64,000 nt of DNA from positions 1,166,820-1,230,819 of the forward strand of contig CAVTQY010000002.1 of assembly GCA_963736975.1 (NCBI GenBank), in the 5' to 3' direction. Position 1 is the stretch's first letter. Each line of letters starts with the position of its first letter. The notes under the pieces were generated by a model. The model ran no database searches. It had not been told where the DNA came from and worked only from the letters and a program-made list of their open reading frames with translations. The stretch comes from CAVTQY01 sp963736975. GTDB taxonomy: Bacteria > Pseudomonadota > Alphaproteobacteria > Acetobacterales > Acetobacteraceae. The translations under genes and the position numbers were made by a program. Of the stretch, positions 18,669 through 27,890 are shown one piece after another.

Positions 18669-19960
18669 CCGCGGCCGGACATTGCCGAGTCGGACGCTAC
18701 CCTGGCAGCGTCCAGCGACGCGCATCGAGCGCGTCGCCCTGCTGGCCGGCTTCGCGGTGCTGACGGCTTTGCGTTTACCGAATGTATGGCTGAAAGGACG
18801 GTTCTGGGCGGAAGAGGGCGCCGTCTATTTCTACAACGCCTGGAACGAGCCGTGGTATCGTGCGCTCTTCGCGGTGCACACCGGGTACCTCAATCTGAGT
18901 GCCAGTCTGGCTACCCTGTTTTCGGTGCATCCGGTCGATCTCGCTTATGCGCCATGGGTGAGTTCGGCGTTCGCGCTGTTGATCCAGCTCTGTCCGGCGC
19001 TGCTGCTGCTCAGCGGCGCGATTGCCTGGCTCGCGTCGCCCCTGGTTTTGGGCGCGGCGCTGTTGCTCGTCGCACTGCCTCCGAACAGCGCGGAGGTCTG
19101 GCTCAATTCCATCACCAGCCAGTTTCATCTCGCGCTGTGCGTTGTCTTGATCCTCGCGATGCGGCCGGGGCGTGGCGTCCTGTGTGTCTTCCAGTACGTG
19201 CTGCTTATTCTTGGTCCACTCAGTGGACCAGCGTCCGGATTTGTCGCGCCGCTGTTTGTGTTGCGGGCACTGATCGACCGCTCCGGGCCGCGTGCGGCGC
19301 AAGCGCTGTGTCTCTCGGCGGCTACCGCGGTGCAGGTGGCGATGGTCTGGCTGCATCCCGAACCGGCACGGGAGATCGGCATCGGTCCGCGCTTGCTGCT
19401 GCTGGTCGCCGGCGAGCGGCATATCGTTCTACCCTTGTTCGGCAGTACCGGTGGCGCGCGACTTCGCGGCACACATAGCCGCCGCCATGGCTGCGGGCCG
19501 CGAGCCTTGGCAGGCGCTCGTCGCATTTCTCGCGGCCGGGTTCGCGATCGCCTGGGCGGTGTGGCGTAGCCGCAACGAGGAGGTGGCCTGGCTGTTCCTC
19601 GGTGGTCTTGTGGTCATGGGGCTCTCCTATTTCGGGGCCCTCGGATCGCATCGCGATCTCCTGATCGTTGCTTTCGGCACGCGCTACAGCTACGCGCCGA
19701 GCGTGCTGTTCGGGCTCACGCTGTTGGGCGTCGCCGCGAACGTCCGCGGCGTCGCGCGCTGGCTGGCCGGCATCCTGGTGACTTGGACCCTGGTTGTCAA
19801 CGCCAGCGAGTATTTCCACCCTGACCGCATTTTCGCTGAGGGGCCGGGCTGGCGGGGCGAACTCGGACGGTGGCGCGCCGACCCAGCCTATCATGTGCAG
19901 CTCTGGCCGGACTTTCCCTCCTGGAAGCACTGGCTCGGGCCACCGCCGACAGCGCCGTGA
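18655..19960 (+). pseudogene. Multi-pass membrane protein of the polysaccharide locus (one frameshift)
   Basis: The first frame begins at the ATG of 18655 and encodes a soluble N-terminus, a membrane segment (VALLAGFAVLTALRLP), the loop WLKGRFWAEEGAVYFYNAW with adjacent acidic residues, and about seven more helices to VLPLFGST. An extra base at the GG of 19450-19451 shifts the frame. The second frame resumes with VARDFAAHIAAAMAAGREPW and three further helices and ends FPSWKHWLGPPPTAP. Corrected length is about 434 residues. The acidic first loop and helix layout are consistent with a GT-C-like or EpsG-like enzyme, but I cannot name the family. Its stop is overlapped by the GTG of the acyltransferase (GTGA). 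Confidence 0.55.
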
Positions 19961-21183
19961 GCCAGACCGTCGAGGTAGGCGAGGAAGCGGCGCGACCTTT
20001 GCTCGGGCGCCGCCCATTCGCGGCAAGCCGGTCCGCACCTCGCCGCAATCTCGGCCTTGATGTGGCGCGGGCGGCGGCGATCGGCCTGGTCCTGCTGTCG
20101 CATTCCCTCAGTTGGGCGCTGCGTCCGTCACTTGCCGCCGCATGGGCGGCCTATTTGGTGCTGTTGGGGGATTTCGGCGTCGAGCTGTTCTTCTCGTTGA
20201 GCGGATTCCTGATTGGGCAATTGCTGATCGTGCTGGCGGAGGGTCCGCTCGACGGAGCGGCGGTCGGGCGTTTTCTGGGCCGCCGCTGGCTGCGCACCTT
20301 GCCGCTTTATTACGTGGTTCTCGGTTTCGTCGCCTGGCAGTTCGGCCACCACGAATGGCGCTCGTTTCTGTTCTTGCAGAACGTGCTGCCGGCCCCCACC
20401 GGTCTGCCGGTTTCCTGGTCCCTCGTTTTAGAAGAGTACTTCTATTTGTCATTTCCCTTGATGATGCTGTTGCTGCACCGATCCACACGGCCCCGCCTGC
20501 GTGGCGCCGGCTGCGTGCTGGCGGTGGCGTTCGGACTCCTGACGGCCTGCACGGCAGGTCGGTTTGCCGCGCTGGCATATGGGTTCGGGACGGGTGATCC
20601 GAGTTTTCACACCGCGCCATTGCTGCGCGGCGATTGCGCCAGTTGGGGTGTCATTGCCGCCTGTCTAGATCGTTGGTTGTCCCGACGCCCTGGATCATCG
20701 CGCCTGCCACTGCTGATCGGCGGCGGCGGCTTCGTGCTTCTTGCGGTGAACGTCGTGTTGTTTCTGGCGCTGTTCGAACCGAGGCTGGCAAGGGCATTGC
20801 ACGCGTCCTTATGGCTGCGACTCTATTTGCCGAATATGTGGTCCCTGATCGACCTCGCCTTCGCCCTCATCGTGCTGTGCCTGTCCAGGAGCGTCGGACG
20901 GCTGGGCCCGGTCTGTGGACCGGCTGTCGGGTGGACGAGCCGGCTTTCCTATTCGTTGTATCTTGTCCACATGCTGGTGATCGGCGCTCTCCTGCACGCG
21001 GCGGTGACCGTGCTCGGGGTGGTCGGCGGGGTTGCCGTGAACACTCTCGCCGCGCTGCTGGTTGCAGCCGGGACATATTTTGCCATTGAACGCCCGTTTC
21101 TCCACATCAGAGACGAGCTTCTGCCTGCTCGAAAAGGGGGCTCGACGGCGGCGCGATGCCCCGGTAGTCTCGCGCCAGAGTAA
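19957..21183 (+). CDS. Acyltransferase family 3 membrane protein (OafA/YrhL-like)
   Basis: 408 residues from the GTG at 19957, which overlaps the preceding stop by four bases; upstream codons in this frame belong to the previous gene. LGLDVARAAAIGLVLLSHSL carries the conserved Asp-x-x-Arg and Ser-His at the start of the Acyl_transf_3 domain, followed by FGVELFFSLSGFLIG (the FFxxSGF signature), RRWLRTLPLYY and SWSLVLEEYFYLSFP. About ten membrane helices follow. Such proteins transfer acetyl or other acyl groups to sugars of O-antigen, peptidoglycan or exopolysaccharide. It is the last gene of the polysaccharide block; the tail after YFAIERPFLHIR is polar. Confidence 0.85.
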   Translation: MSQTVEVGEEAARPLLGRRPFAASRSAPRRNLGLDVARAAAIGLVLLSHSLSWALRPSLAAAWAAYLVLLGDFGVELFFSLSGFLIGQLLIVLAEGPLDGAAVGRFLGRRWLRTLPLYYVVLGFVAWQFGHHEWRSFLFLQNVLPAPTGLPVSWSLVLEEYFYLSFPLMMLLLHRSTRPRLRGAGCVLAVAFGLLTACTAGRFAALAYGFGTGDPSFHTAPLLRGDCASWGVIAACLDRWLSRRPGSSRLPLLIGGGGFVLLAVNVVLFLALFEPRLARALHASLWLRLYLPNMWSLIDLAFALIVLCLSRSVGRLGPVCGPAVGWTSRLSYSLYLVHMLVIGALLHAAVTVLGVVGGVAVNTLAALLVAAGTYFAIERPFLHIRDELLPARKGGSTAARCPGSLAPE

Positions 21184-21248
21184 CGACAACGCATCGAACG
21201 GCCCCCGGGGAACAACCGCTGGCCGCGGGCCGATTGGGAGACAAGCGA

Positions 21249-22493
21249 ATGGAAAGCAGGACCGCGTCCGGCCTCGGCCGGCGTACGCTTATCAAGGCTG
21301 GCGTGGTCGCCCTCGCGGCGCCGCCCATCATTAAGGTGCGCGGGGAGGAGCCGGTGAAGATCGGTTTCATCGACCCGCTGACCGGCAGCCTGTCGGCACT
21401 GGCGCAGTCGGAAGTCCAGGGCGCGAAATACGCGGTCGAGGAAGTCAACAAGTCGGGCGGCATACTCGGCCGGCAGGTGCAACTTCTCGTTGAAGACAGC
21501 GCCAATGATGTGGGCACCGGGGTTGAAAAGGCGCTGAAGCTGATCAACCGCGACCATGTGGACATGATCTGCGCCGATGTGAATTCGGCGATCGCTTATG
21601 CCGTCTCCCAGGTGACCGCCGAGCACAAGGTTTATCATATCGTGCCGGGCGGCCACACCGACCCGATCACCGGCAGCGCCTGCAAGTGGAACGTGTTCCG
21701 CATCTGCAACACGACCAGCATGGATGCCAATGCGGTCTCCGGCGAGCTGATCAAGAGGTTCGGTAAGCGCTGGTATTTCATCACCCCGGACTACGCCTAT
21801 GGGCATACCTTGCAGGAAGGGTTCGTCAAGGACCTGAAGAAGGCGGGGGGCGAATACCAGGCCGACATGCTGCCGATCGCCAGCACGGATTTCTCAGCTA
21901 GCCTGATCAAGGCAAAGGCCTACAAGCCCAACGTGCTGCTCAACAACATGGGCGGCCTGGCGCAGATCGACTGTATGAAGCAGTTCGTGCAGTTCGGCAT
22001 GGACAAGGAGATGGCGCTCGGCGGCGCACTATTCGAGCTGGAGAGCGTCGTCTCCGTGCCGGCGCAGGCGCAGACCGGGTGGTGGGATATGGAGTGGTGG
22101 TGGAACCAGCCCGATGTGCCGCACGTGGCGGAGTTCAACGCCGGGATCAAAAAGATGTTCAATGTGCGGGCCGCATCGGCGCGCCACTGGTTCGGCTATG
22201 TCGCCATCAACACGCTGCGCCTCGCCGCCAGTGATGCCAAGGACCTGACGGCGATCAAGCTCGCCAAAGCGACCGCAGGCATGACCCTGCCGTCTGAGAT
22301 CGCCTTGCAGAAGGGCAAAGTGTTCTACCGCGAGGGCGATCATGAGTTGATGCCCGGCATCTTCGTGGGCCAGGTGCATCCGCCGCAGGGCGACCCAGCC
22401 AATGTGTTCACGGTGGAGAATGTGGTTCCGGGCGAGGAAGCGGCGGGCCCCGTGGCGGATACTGGCTGCAAGATGACCTGGCCGACGGCCTGA
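21249..22493 (+). CDS. Branched-chain amino acid-type ABC transporter substrate-binding protein (Tat-like signal)
   Basis: 414 residues. The ATG at 21249 has GGGAGA nine bases upstream. The N-terminus contains GRRTLIKAGVVALAAPP, a twin-arginine-like signal, then VKIGFIDPLTGSLSALAQSE opening a Leu/Ile/Val-type binding domain (Peripla_BP_6). Further family marks are VNKSGGILGRQVQLLVEDSA, WYFITPDYAYGHTLQEGFV and STDFSASLIKAKAYKPNVLL. The Trp-rich segment TGWWDMEWWWNQPD is unusual and may line the ligand site. It heads the operon with livH, M, G and F, so it is the dedicated binding protein. In this family the ligand is often not an amino acid (aromatic acids, amides, urea); none can be chosen here. 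Confidence 0.88.
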   Translation: MESRTASGLGRRTLIKAGVVALAAPPIIKVRGEEPVKIGFIDPLTGSLSALAQSEVQGAKYAVEEVNKSGGILGRQVQLLVEDSANDVGTGVEKALKLINRDHVDMICADVNSAIAYAVSQVTAEHKVYHIVPGGHTDPITGSACKWNVFRICNTTSMDANAVSGELIKRFGKRWYFITPDYAYGHTLQEGFVKDLKKAGGEYQADMLPIASTDFSASLIKAKAYKPNVLLNNMGGLAQIDCMKQFVQFGMDKEMALGGALFELESVVSVPAQAQTGWWDMEWWWNQPDVPHVAEFNAGIKKMFNVRAASARHWFGYVAINTLRLAASDAKDLTAIKLAKATAGMTLPSEIALQKGKVFYREGDHELMPGIFVGQVHPPQGDPANVFTVENVVPGEEAAGPVADTGCKMTWPTA

Positions 22494-22564
22494 TCCGCTG
22501 CCCTCACGGCAAGCCGGCACCGTTTGCACGTTCCGTGCGCAGGGGTCTCTGCCCTTCCCGCTGA

Positions 22565-22588
22565 CCCCCTCCCGCAAGAGGGAGGGGG
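22565..22588. repeat. Intergenic hairpin repeat (CCCCCTCCC...GGGAGGGGG)
   Basis: CCCCCTCCC and GGGAGGGGG flank a six-base loop GCAAGA. It lies between the binding-protein gene and livH in a 113-base gap. The core resembles the elements at 29569-29591 and 51353-51376, so it looks like a dispersed repeat. It could attenuate read-through between the two genes; there is no T tract. Confidence 0.6.
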
Positions 22589-22606
22589 AATGTTTAGGGT
22601 GACGCA

Positions 22607-23476
22607 ATGCTGACGCTTGTGCTGTTCAACGTATTCAACGGCATCATCATCGGCCTGTTCTACGTGCTGATGGCGTTGGGCGTGGCGCTGATCCTCAATC
22701 TGTCGAACGTCATCAATTTCGCGCACGGGAACTTCCTCGCGCTCGGCGGGTATTTTGCCTTCGTTCTGGGGCCGGCCATCGGTTACTGGCCGGCGTTGCT
22801 GGTGGCGCCGTTCGCAGTGGCGCTAATCGGCCTGATCCTGGAGCGCACGATGGTCCGCCGGGTCTATGCGCGCGATCCGGTCTATAGCCTGCTGCTGACT
22901 TTCGGGCTCGCTTTCATTATCCAGGACATCTGCCGGTCGGTTTGGGGTCCCAACGGGCTGCCGCTCAGCGTGCCGGCGGCACTGGGCCAGCCGCTCAGTC
23001 AGCAGTTCTTCTTCCTCACGGGGTACCGGCTGTTCATCATCGCGGTGGTGGCGATCGCGGTGACCGCGCTGTTCCTGTTCCTGCGCTTCTCGCGCATGGG
23101 CACGCGCATCCGTGCCGGCACGCTAGACATGGAGACGGTCGCCGCGCTCGGGATCAATGTGCGCTGGCTGCGGTCGTTCAACTTCGCCCTCGGGATTTTC
23201 CTTGCCGGTCTGGCCGGGGTGTTGGCCGGCGGGCAAATCGGCCTCAATCCCAACATGGGCGATGACCTGCTGATGCCGAGCTTCATCGCCATCATCGTGG
23301 GTGGCGTCGGCAGCCTAACCGGGACGCTGGTGGGCGGCGTGCTGATCGGCGTCGCCGCGGCGGTGACCACCGTGTTCTACCCGGCGGCGAGCGAGGTGGT
23401 GATCTATTTGATCATGGCGCTGGTGCTGCTGGTCCGCCCGCGCGGGCTGATGGGTGAAGAGGGGATGCTGACATGA
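22607..23476 (+). CDS. livH: Branched-chain amino acid-type ABC transporter permease LivH
   Basis: 289 residues, about eight membrane helices. FNGIIIGLFYVLMALGVALI and LSNVINFAHGNFLALGGYFA are the hallmark N-terminal segments of LivH permeases, and IAIIVGGVGSLTGTLVGGVL near residue 230 is the coupling-loop region. LivH pairs with LivM to form the membrane channel. It is followed by livM with a four-base ATGA overlap and preceded by a gap containing a hairpin repeat. Length is normal. Confidence 0.93.
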   Translation: MLTLVLFNVFNGIIIGLFYVLMALGVALILNLSNVINFAHGNFLALGGYFAFVLGPAIGYWPALLVAPFAVALIGLILERTMVRRVYARDPVYSLLLTFGLAFIIQDICRSVWGPNGLPLSVPAALGQPLSQQFFFLTGYRLFIIAVVAIAVTALFLFLRFSRMGTRIRAGTLDMETVAALGINVRWLRSFNFALGIFLAGLAGVLAGGQIGLNPNMGDDLLMPSFIAIIVGGVGSLTGTLVGGVLIGVAAAVTTVFYPAASEVVIYLIMALVLLVRPRGLMGEEGMLT

Positions 23477-24444
23477 GCACCACTACCATCGGCGCCGTGT
23501 TCGACCGGCCGGCGCGCGAAAACTGGCTATGGCTGACGCTGATCTGGCTCGTGCTGATCACCGCGCCCGCATGGGTCGGCATGGTGGGAGGTTACACGGC
23601 GCTCGCGTCGCGCGTGCTGATCTTCGGCCTGGCGGCGATGGGACTGAATTTCCTGCTCGGCTTCACCGGCGTGATGAGCTTCGGCCACGCCGCGTATTTC
23701 GGTCTGGGCTGCTACGGCGCCGGGCTGATGCTGCGCTATGCCACCAACAGCACGCTGCTCGCCGTTCTGGCCGGCATCGTACCTGGTACTGCGGCCGGAG
23801 GACTGTTCGGCGCGCTGATCGTGCGCCGCAAGGGCGTGTATTTTGCCATGCTGACGATCGCCTTCGGGCAGATCTGCTACTACATCGCCTATAGTTGGAA
23901 CGATTTCACCGGCGGCTATGACGGGCTGCGCGGGTTCCAGCGCCAACCGATCGGCCCCATCGATATCGAGAGCAACGGCGTGCTGTTCTATTATTTCGTG
24001 CTCGTCGTGTTTGCGATTTGCGCCGCATTGATGGGACTGCTGCTGCGCTCGCCCTTCGGCCGCACCCTGATCGCGATCCGGGAGAATGAGCGGCGGGCGC
24101 GCTTCCTCGGCATTCCGATCGAGCGGCATGTCTGGCTTTCCTTTACCATCTCGACGCTGTTCACCGCGGTTGCCGGTGCGCTCTATGCCTTACTCAACAA
24201 CTTCGCCGACCCGAGCACCCTCTATTACGTGATTTCCGGCGACCTCGTGATCATGGCGGTGATGGGCGGGATGCGCAGCTTCTGGGGGCCGCTGCTCGGC
24301 GCCGCCGTGTTCGTCGTGCTGCAGGACACGATCTCGTCGATGACGGTGAACTGGATGAGCTTTATCGGGCTGGTCTTCGTGGTCGTGGTGCTGTTCTTCC
24401 CGCGCGGCCTGCTCGGTTATCTGCGTCGGCGGGCCAGTACGTGA
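23473..24444 (+). CDS. livM: Branched-chain amino acid-type ABC transporter permease LivM
   Basis: 323 residues, multi-pass membrane protein. LASRVLIFGLAAMGLNFLLG and VMSFGHAAYFGLGCYGAGLM match the conserved LivM core; GDLVIMAVMGGMRSFWGPLL is the coupling region that contacts the ATPases. It overlaps livH by four bases and livG by four bases (GTGA), so the permease and ATPase genes are translated as one unit. The C-terminus ends in a short Arg-rich tail. Confidence 0.93.
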   Translation: MSTTTIGAVFDRPARENWLWLTLIWLVLITAPAWVGMVGGYTALASRVLIFGLAAMGLNFLLGFTGVMSFGHAAYFGLGCYGAGLMLRYATNSTLLAVLAGIVPGTAAGGLFGALIVRRKGVYFAMLTIAFGQICYYIAYSWNDFTGGYDGLRGFQRQPIGPIDIESNGVLFYYFVLVVFAICAALMGLLLRSPFGRTLIAIRENERRARFLGIPIERHVWLSFTISTLFTAVAGALYALLNNFADPSTLYYVISGDLVIMAVMGGMRSFWGPLLGAAVFVVLQDTISSMTVNWMSFIGLVFVVVVLFFPRGLLGYLRRRAST

Positions 24445-25190
24445 GCCTGCTGCAGGTCCGCGACGCCACCAAGGCGTTCGGCAGCCTGATTGCCGTGAAC
24501 AACGTATCGCTGAGTGTTGAGCCAGGGGAGCTGCGGGCGATCATCGGCCCGAACGGCGCCGGCAAGACCACGTTCTTCAATCTGATCACCGGCTTCTTTC
24601 CGCCGACCTCCGGGCAGATCCTGCTCGACGGCAAGGATATCACGCATGTGCCGGCGGTCAGCCGCGTGGCAATGGGGCTGGCGCGGACATTCCAGGTGAC
24701 GGAGATTTTCCCCGAGCTGACCATTCGGGAAAACGTGCGGATCGCGGTTGAATCGGCCAGCGGCTTCCGCATGCGCCCCTGGCTGAGCCGCCACGAGACG
24801 GCAGCGGTACGCGATCGCATCGATGAGGTGCTGATCGCCACCCGGCTGACGGAGCATGCCGACCGGCTCGTGGGCGAGCTGTCGCACGGCGACCAGCGCT
24901 CGGCCGAGATTGCCATGGCGCTTGCCCTGCGCCCGCGCATCCTGCTGCTCGACGAGCCGACCGCGGGAATGGGCGAGCAGGAAACCTTTCAGGTGGCCGG
25001 GCTGATCCGCCGACTGCACCGGCATACCGGCTACACGATCGTGCTGATCGAGCATGACATGCGGGTGGTGTTTAATCTAGCCGACCGCATCATGGTGCTG
25101 GATCAGGGCAGCCTGCTGGCGGAAGGCACGCCGGATGAGATTGCAGTGCACCCTGCCGTGCAGGCGGCCTATCTGGGGAAAGCCGAATGA
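24441..25190 (+). CDS. livG: ABC transporter ATP-binding protein LivG
   Basis: 249 residues from a GTG overlapping livM. Walker A is GPNGAGKTTFFN, the signature region is LSHGDQRSAEIAMAL (a variant of LSGGQ: the second residue pair is His-Gly), and Walker B is ILLLDEPTAGM. VGEL before the signature and IEHDMRVVF after Walker B are usual for LivG. It energises the LivH/LivM channel together with LivF. The next gene overlaps by four bases. Confidence 0.93.
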   Translation: MSLLQVRDATKAFGSLIAVNNVSLSVEPGELRAIIGPNGAGKTTFFNLITGFFPPTSGQILLDGKDITHVPAVSRVAMGLARTFQVTEIFPELTIRENVRIAVESASGFRMRPWLSRHETAAVRDRIDEVLIATRLTEHADRLVGELSHGDQRSAEIAMALALRPRILLLDEPTAGMGEQETFQVAGLIRRLHRHTGYTIVLIEHDMRVVFNLADRIMVLDQGSLLAEGTPDEIAVHPAVQAAYLGKAE

Positions 25191-25963
25191 TCGCGTTGGA
25201 AGCCGAAGGGCTGAACACGTTTTACGGCAAAAGCCACATCCTGCACGATGTCGGCCTGGTCGTACCGGAAGGCAAGATCACCACGCTGTTGGGGCGCAAT
25301 GGCGCCGGCAAGACCACCACCTTGCGGAGCCTGGTGGGGTTGACGCCCCCACGGTCCGGGCGAATTCGTTTCTTCGAGAGGGACACGACACGGCTGCCGC
25401 CGTTCCGTATCGCCGGACTCGGGGTCGGGTATGTGCCGGAGGGGCGGCGGATTTTTCCCAACCTGACGGTCGAGGACAATTTGCGCGTGCCGCTGGAGCG
25501 GCCGGGTCCGTGGACGATCGAACGCGTGTTTCGCACGTTTCCGCGGCTGGCGGAGCGGCGCAATAACCGCGGGCGGCAACTTTCCGGCGGCGAGCAGGAG
25601 ATGCTGTCGGTTGCTCGCGCGCTGCTGTTGAACCCGAAATTGTTGATCCTGGACGAGCCGTCTCAAGGGCTGGCACCGCTGATCGTGCGCGAGGTGTTCC
25701 ACATCGTTGCCGGGATGCGCGAGGATGGAATGTCGGTGCTGCTGGTGGAGCAGAATGTGCGCGCCAGCCTGGAGATTGCCGACCAGGCCTATGTGCTCGA
25801 TCACGGGGTGATGGTGTGGGAGGGCACGGCGGCGGAGTTGGCGGCTGATGAGGACCGCATACAGTCGCTTGCGGGAGCGTCGGCCGAGGAGTGGACGTTC
25901 GACGATGACCTGACGCCGCAAGAGACTGTGGCGCTCAGCCATCAGCCGTCGGAAGTGGGGTGA
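25187..25963 (+). CDS. livF: ABC transporter ATP-binding protein LivF
   Basis: 258 residues. Walker A is GRNGAGKTTTLR, the signature LSGGEQEMLSVARALL, Walker B LLILDEPSQGLAP and the switch region VLLVEQNVRASLEIAD. YFGK-type N-terminal motif appears as NTFYGKSHIL. The C-terminal extension of about 20 residues (WTFDDDLTPQETVALS) is longer than in most LivF proteins. It completes the ABC transporter; the stop overlaps the GTG of the glycolipid-binding-domain gene. Confidence 0.92.
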   Translation: MIALEAEGLNTFYGKSHILHDVGLVVPEGKITTLLGRNGAGKTTTLRSLVGLTPPRSGRIRFFERDTTRLPPFRIAGLGVGYVPEGRRIFPNLTVEDNLRVPLERPGPWTIERVFRTFPRLAERRNNRGRQLSGGEQEMLSVARALLLNPKLLILDEPSQGLAPLIVREVFHIVAGMREDGMSVLLVEQNVRASLEIADQAYVLDHGVMVWEGTAAELAADEDRIQSLAGASAEEWTFDDDLTPQETVALSHQPSEVG

Positions 25964-26526
25964 CGGACCGGCGTGATATCCTCTGGCAGTGGTTGGATCG
26001 TCCCGGTCTCGAACATCTGCAACTGACGGTCGGCCCGACCGCGATCCGCGCCGAAAGCCTGGTGGTTGCGAGCATCGATGGTGTGATGTTCCAGCTGGAA
26101 TACCAGCTGATTTGCGATAATGCTTGGCAGTTTCAGACTGCAGAGCTCCGCCTGGACCATGCGGGTGCGACGCGCACACTGCGGATCAAGCACCGGGACG
26201 GCGTCTGGCAGGTGGACGGCGCGCCGCGCGGCGATCTCGCCGTTGCCGCCGAGATCGACATCATGACGACGCCGTTCACCAACACGCTTCCGGTTCGTCG
26301 GCTCGCGCCATGGGGAGACGAGCCGGTCGAGATGACCGTCGCCTGGGTAATGCTGCCGAGCCTGGAGGTGCACCCCGTGCGGCAATCCTACCGGCGGTTG
26401 GCGGCCGGCGCTCCGCCGTCGCGGTTGGAATACCGCAACCTCGAGTCCGGCTTTACCGCGGTGCTCGGCCTCGATGCGGACGGGCTGGTAACCGACTACG
26501 CTGACGTGTGGCGTCGGCGCGTGTGA
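25960..26526 (+). CDS. Putative glycolipid-binding domain protein
   Basis: 188 residues, GTG start overlapping livF by four bases. WQWLDRPGLEHLQL at the N-terminus, VMFQLEYQLICDNAW, TNTLPVRRLA and VRQSYRRLA...YRNLESGFTAVLGLDADGLVTDY match the 'putative glycolipid-binding' family (PF06475, DUF1089), a beta-barrel fold whose function is inferred from structure rather than biochemistry. There is no signal peptide, so it is probably cytoplasmic. Coupling to the Liv operon is notable: it could handle the imported ligand or be a passenger. Its 3' end overlaps the convergent M20 gene by 31 bases. Confidence 0.72.
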   Translation: MTDRRDILWQWLDRPGLEHLQLTVGPTAIRAESLVVASIDGVMFQLEYQLICDNAWQFQTAELRLDHAGATRTLRIKHRDGVWQVDGAPRGDLAVAAEIDIMTTPFTNTLPVRRLAPWGDEPVEMTVAWVMLPSLEVHPVRQSYRRLAAGAPPSRLEYRNLESGFTAVLGLDADGLVTDYADVWRRRV

Positions 26527-27827
26527 GCCAAGCGTTCCACCCCGCACCAAGCGGCGATCGTCAGTGCGATCACCCGCGTGACTTCGCGCAGCGACTCGAG
26601 CCCGACGCTTTCATCGATGCCATGGATGTTGTCGGAGTCCGGGCCGTAGCAGGTTGCCTGCGTGTCTTGATACAGCCGGTAGAAGCGGGCGTCGGTCAGC
26701 CCGGTCGCGGCATAGTGCCGCAGGGGCTGGCTGCCAAGTTCGTGATGCAGCCTGCTGATCAGACGGGAGATGTCCTGCTCGGCGGGGAAGGTGCAGCCAT
26801 CAGCCATGAAGCCCTTGAAGACGACCTCCGTCTTTGCTCCGTTGAGCTTACGCGCGGCGTCGGCGACGATGCTTTCGATCTCGGCCGCCACCTGCCGGCA
26901 TGAGCGGCCGGGCATGACACCGACCCGGAGACCGATCCGCGCACGCGTCGGCACCGAGCTGTTCCACTCGCCGCCTTCGATGGTGCCGAGATTGACGTTA
27001 ATCGGGTGATTGTCGGCGGCGAAAGCGGGATGGCGGTGCTCGGCGCGGTTCATCTCCGCTTCATAGCGTTTGAAACTTGCGGCGATCGCGGCGGCGGCCT
27101 CGATCGCGTTCACCCCGGCCTGCATTTCCCGCACATGGGCCGGCCGTCCAGTGACGGTGACCCAGGCCCAGACCACGCCGACCTCGGCCGTGTAGAGCGC
27201 CGGGTGGCCGGGGCCGGGTTCGGGGATCAAACAGGCATCCGGCTTCGGCAGGGCCTGCAAGACGGCAAGCGCCCCATTGCCGGTGCATTCTTCCTCGATG
27301 ACAGCGGCCATCTGTACGTCGGCCGCCGGTTGCAGCCCGGCGGCGGCGAGGGCGCGAAAGGCGGTCACATAAGCAACGATGCCGGCTTTCATATCGGCGG
27401 CGCCGCGACCGTACATACGGCCGTCGCGAACGGCGGGCTCGAAGGGCGGCGCGGTCCATAGGTCGGCTGCACCTTCCGGCACCACATCGACGTGGCCCTG
27501 CAGCATGAGGCTGCGTCCGCGCGGCTCGCGCGGGTGATGCAGGGCGATCACCGGATCGCGGCCCGCATAGTCGATCAGCGGTGGGGAAAAGCCCGGGTGC
27601 ATCTTCAGCGCGGCCGGATCGACCGCGACGCGCCGGGGTATAAGGCCGAGATCGCGATACACCTGTTCCATTTCGGCGAGGCAGGATTGCTCCTGACCGA
27701 GCAGGCTGCGGTGCCGCACCAGCTTCGCAAGCAGCGCCACGGCGTCTTCGTGCAAGGCGTCGGCCGCTTCGATGATGGCGCGGCGGGCGCTGGGGTCGAT
27801 CGGCACGCCGAGTGCAGAGGGTTCCAT
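26496..27827 (-). CDS. M20 family metallopeptidase / deacylase (ArgE/DapE type)
   Basis: 443 residues from the ATG at 27827 (MEPSALGVPIDPSARRA). Metal-site motifs are in order: LMLQGHVDVVPEG (His and Asp), GRGAADMKAG (bridging Asp), VIEEECTGNGA (catalytic Glu and metal Glu), CLIPEP, and near the end DNIHGIDESV (His). A dimerisation insert lies between residues about 210 and 330. Members remove acyl groups from amino acids or cleave small amides with two zinc ions. Placed between a Liv-type importer and an AtuA/SDR block, it may process an imported N-acyl compound. It converges on the preceding gene, overlapping by 31 bases, and diverges from the AtuA-like gene with a 63-base gap. Confidence 0.82.
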   Translation of the reverse strand: MEPSALGVPIDPSARRAIIEAADALHEDAVALLAKLVRHRSLLGQEQSCLAEMEQVYRDLGLIPRRVAVDPAALKMHPGFSPPLIDYAGRDPVIALHHPREPRGRSLMLQGHVDVVPEGAADLWTAPPFEPAVRDGRMYGRGAADMKAGIVAYVTAFRALAAAGLQPAADVQMAAVIEEECTGNGALAVLQALPKPDACLIPEPGPGHPALYTAEVGVVWAWVTVTGRPAHVREMQAGVNAIEAAAAIAASFKRYEAEMNRAEHRHPAFAADNHPINVNLGTIEGGEWNSSVPTRARIGLRVGVMPGRSCRQVAAEIESIVADAARKLNGAKTEVVFKGFMADGCTFPAEQDISRLISRLHHELGSQPLRHYAATGLTDARFYRLYQDTQATCYGPDSDNIHGIDESVGLESLREVTRVIALTIAAWCGVERLAHTRRRHTSA

Positions 27828-27890
27828 TGCGACGCTATAGACGATCGGCGGCTGCGGGGCGATACGCTGAGGGGGCGACCGGGAGGGATG

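Noticed and set aside
27492..27890. N-terminal extension of the AtuA-like frame
   Set aside because: The segment has no homology, lies antisense to the M20 gene, and a ribosome-binding site and ATG pair stand exactly at the family start.
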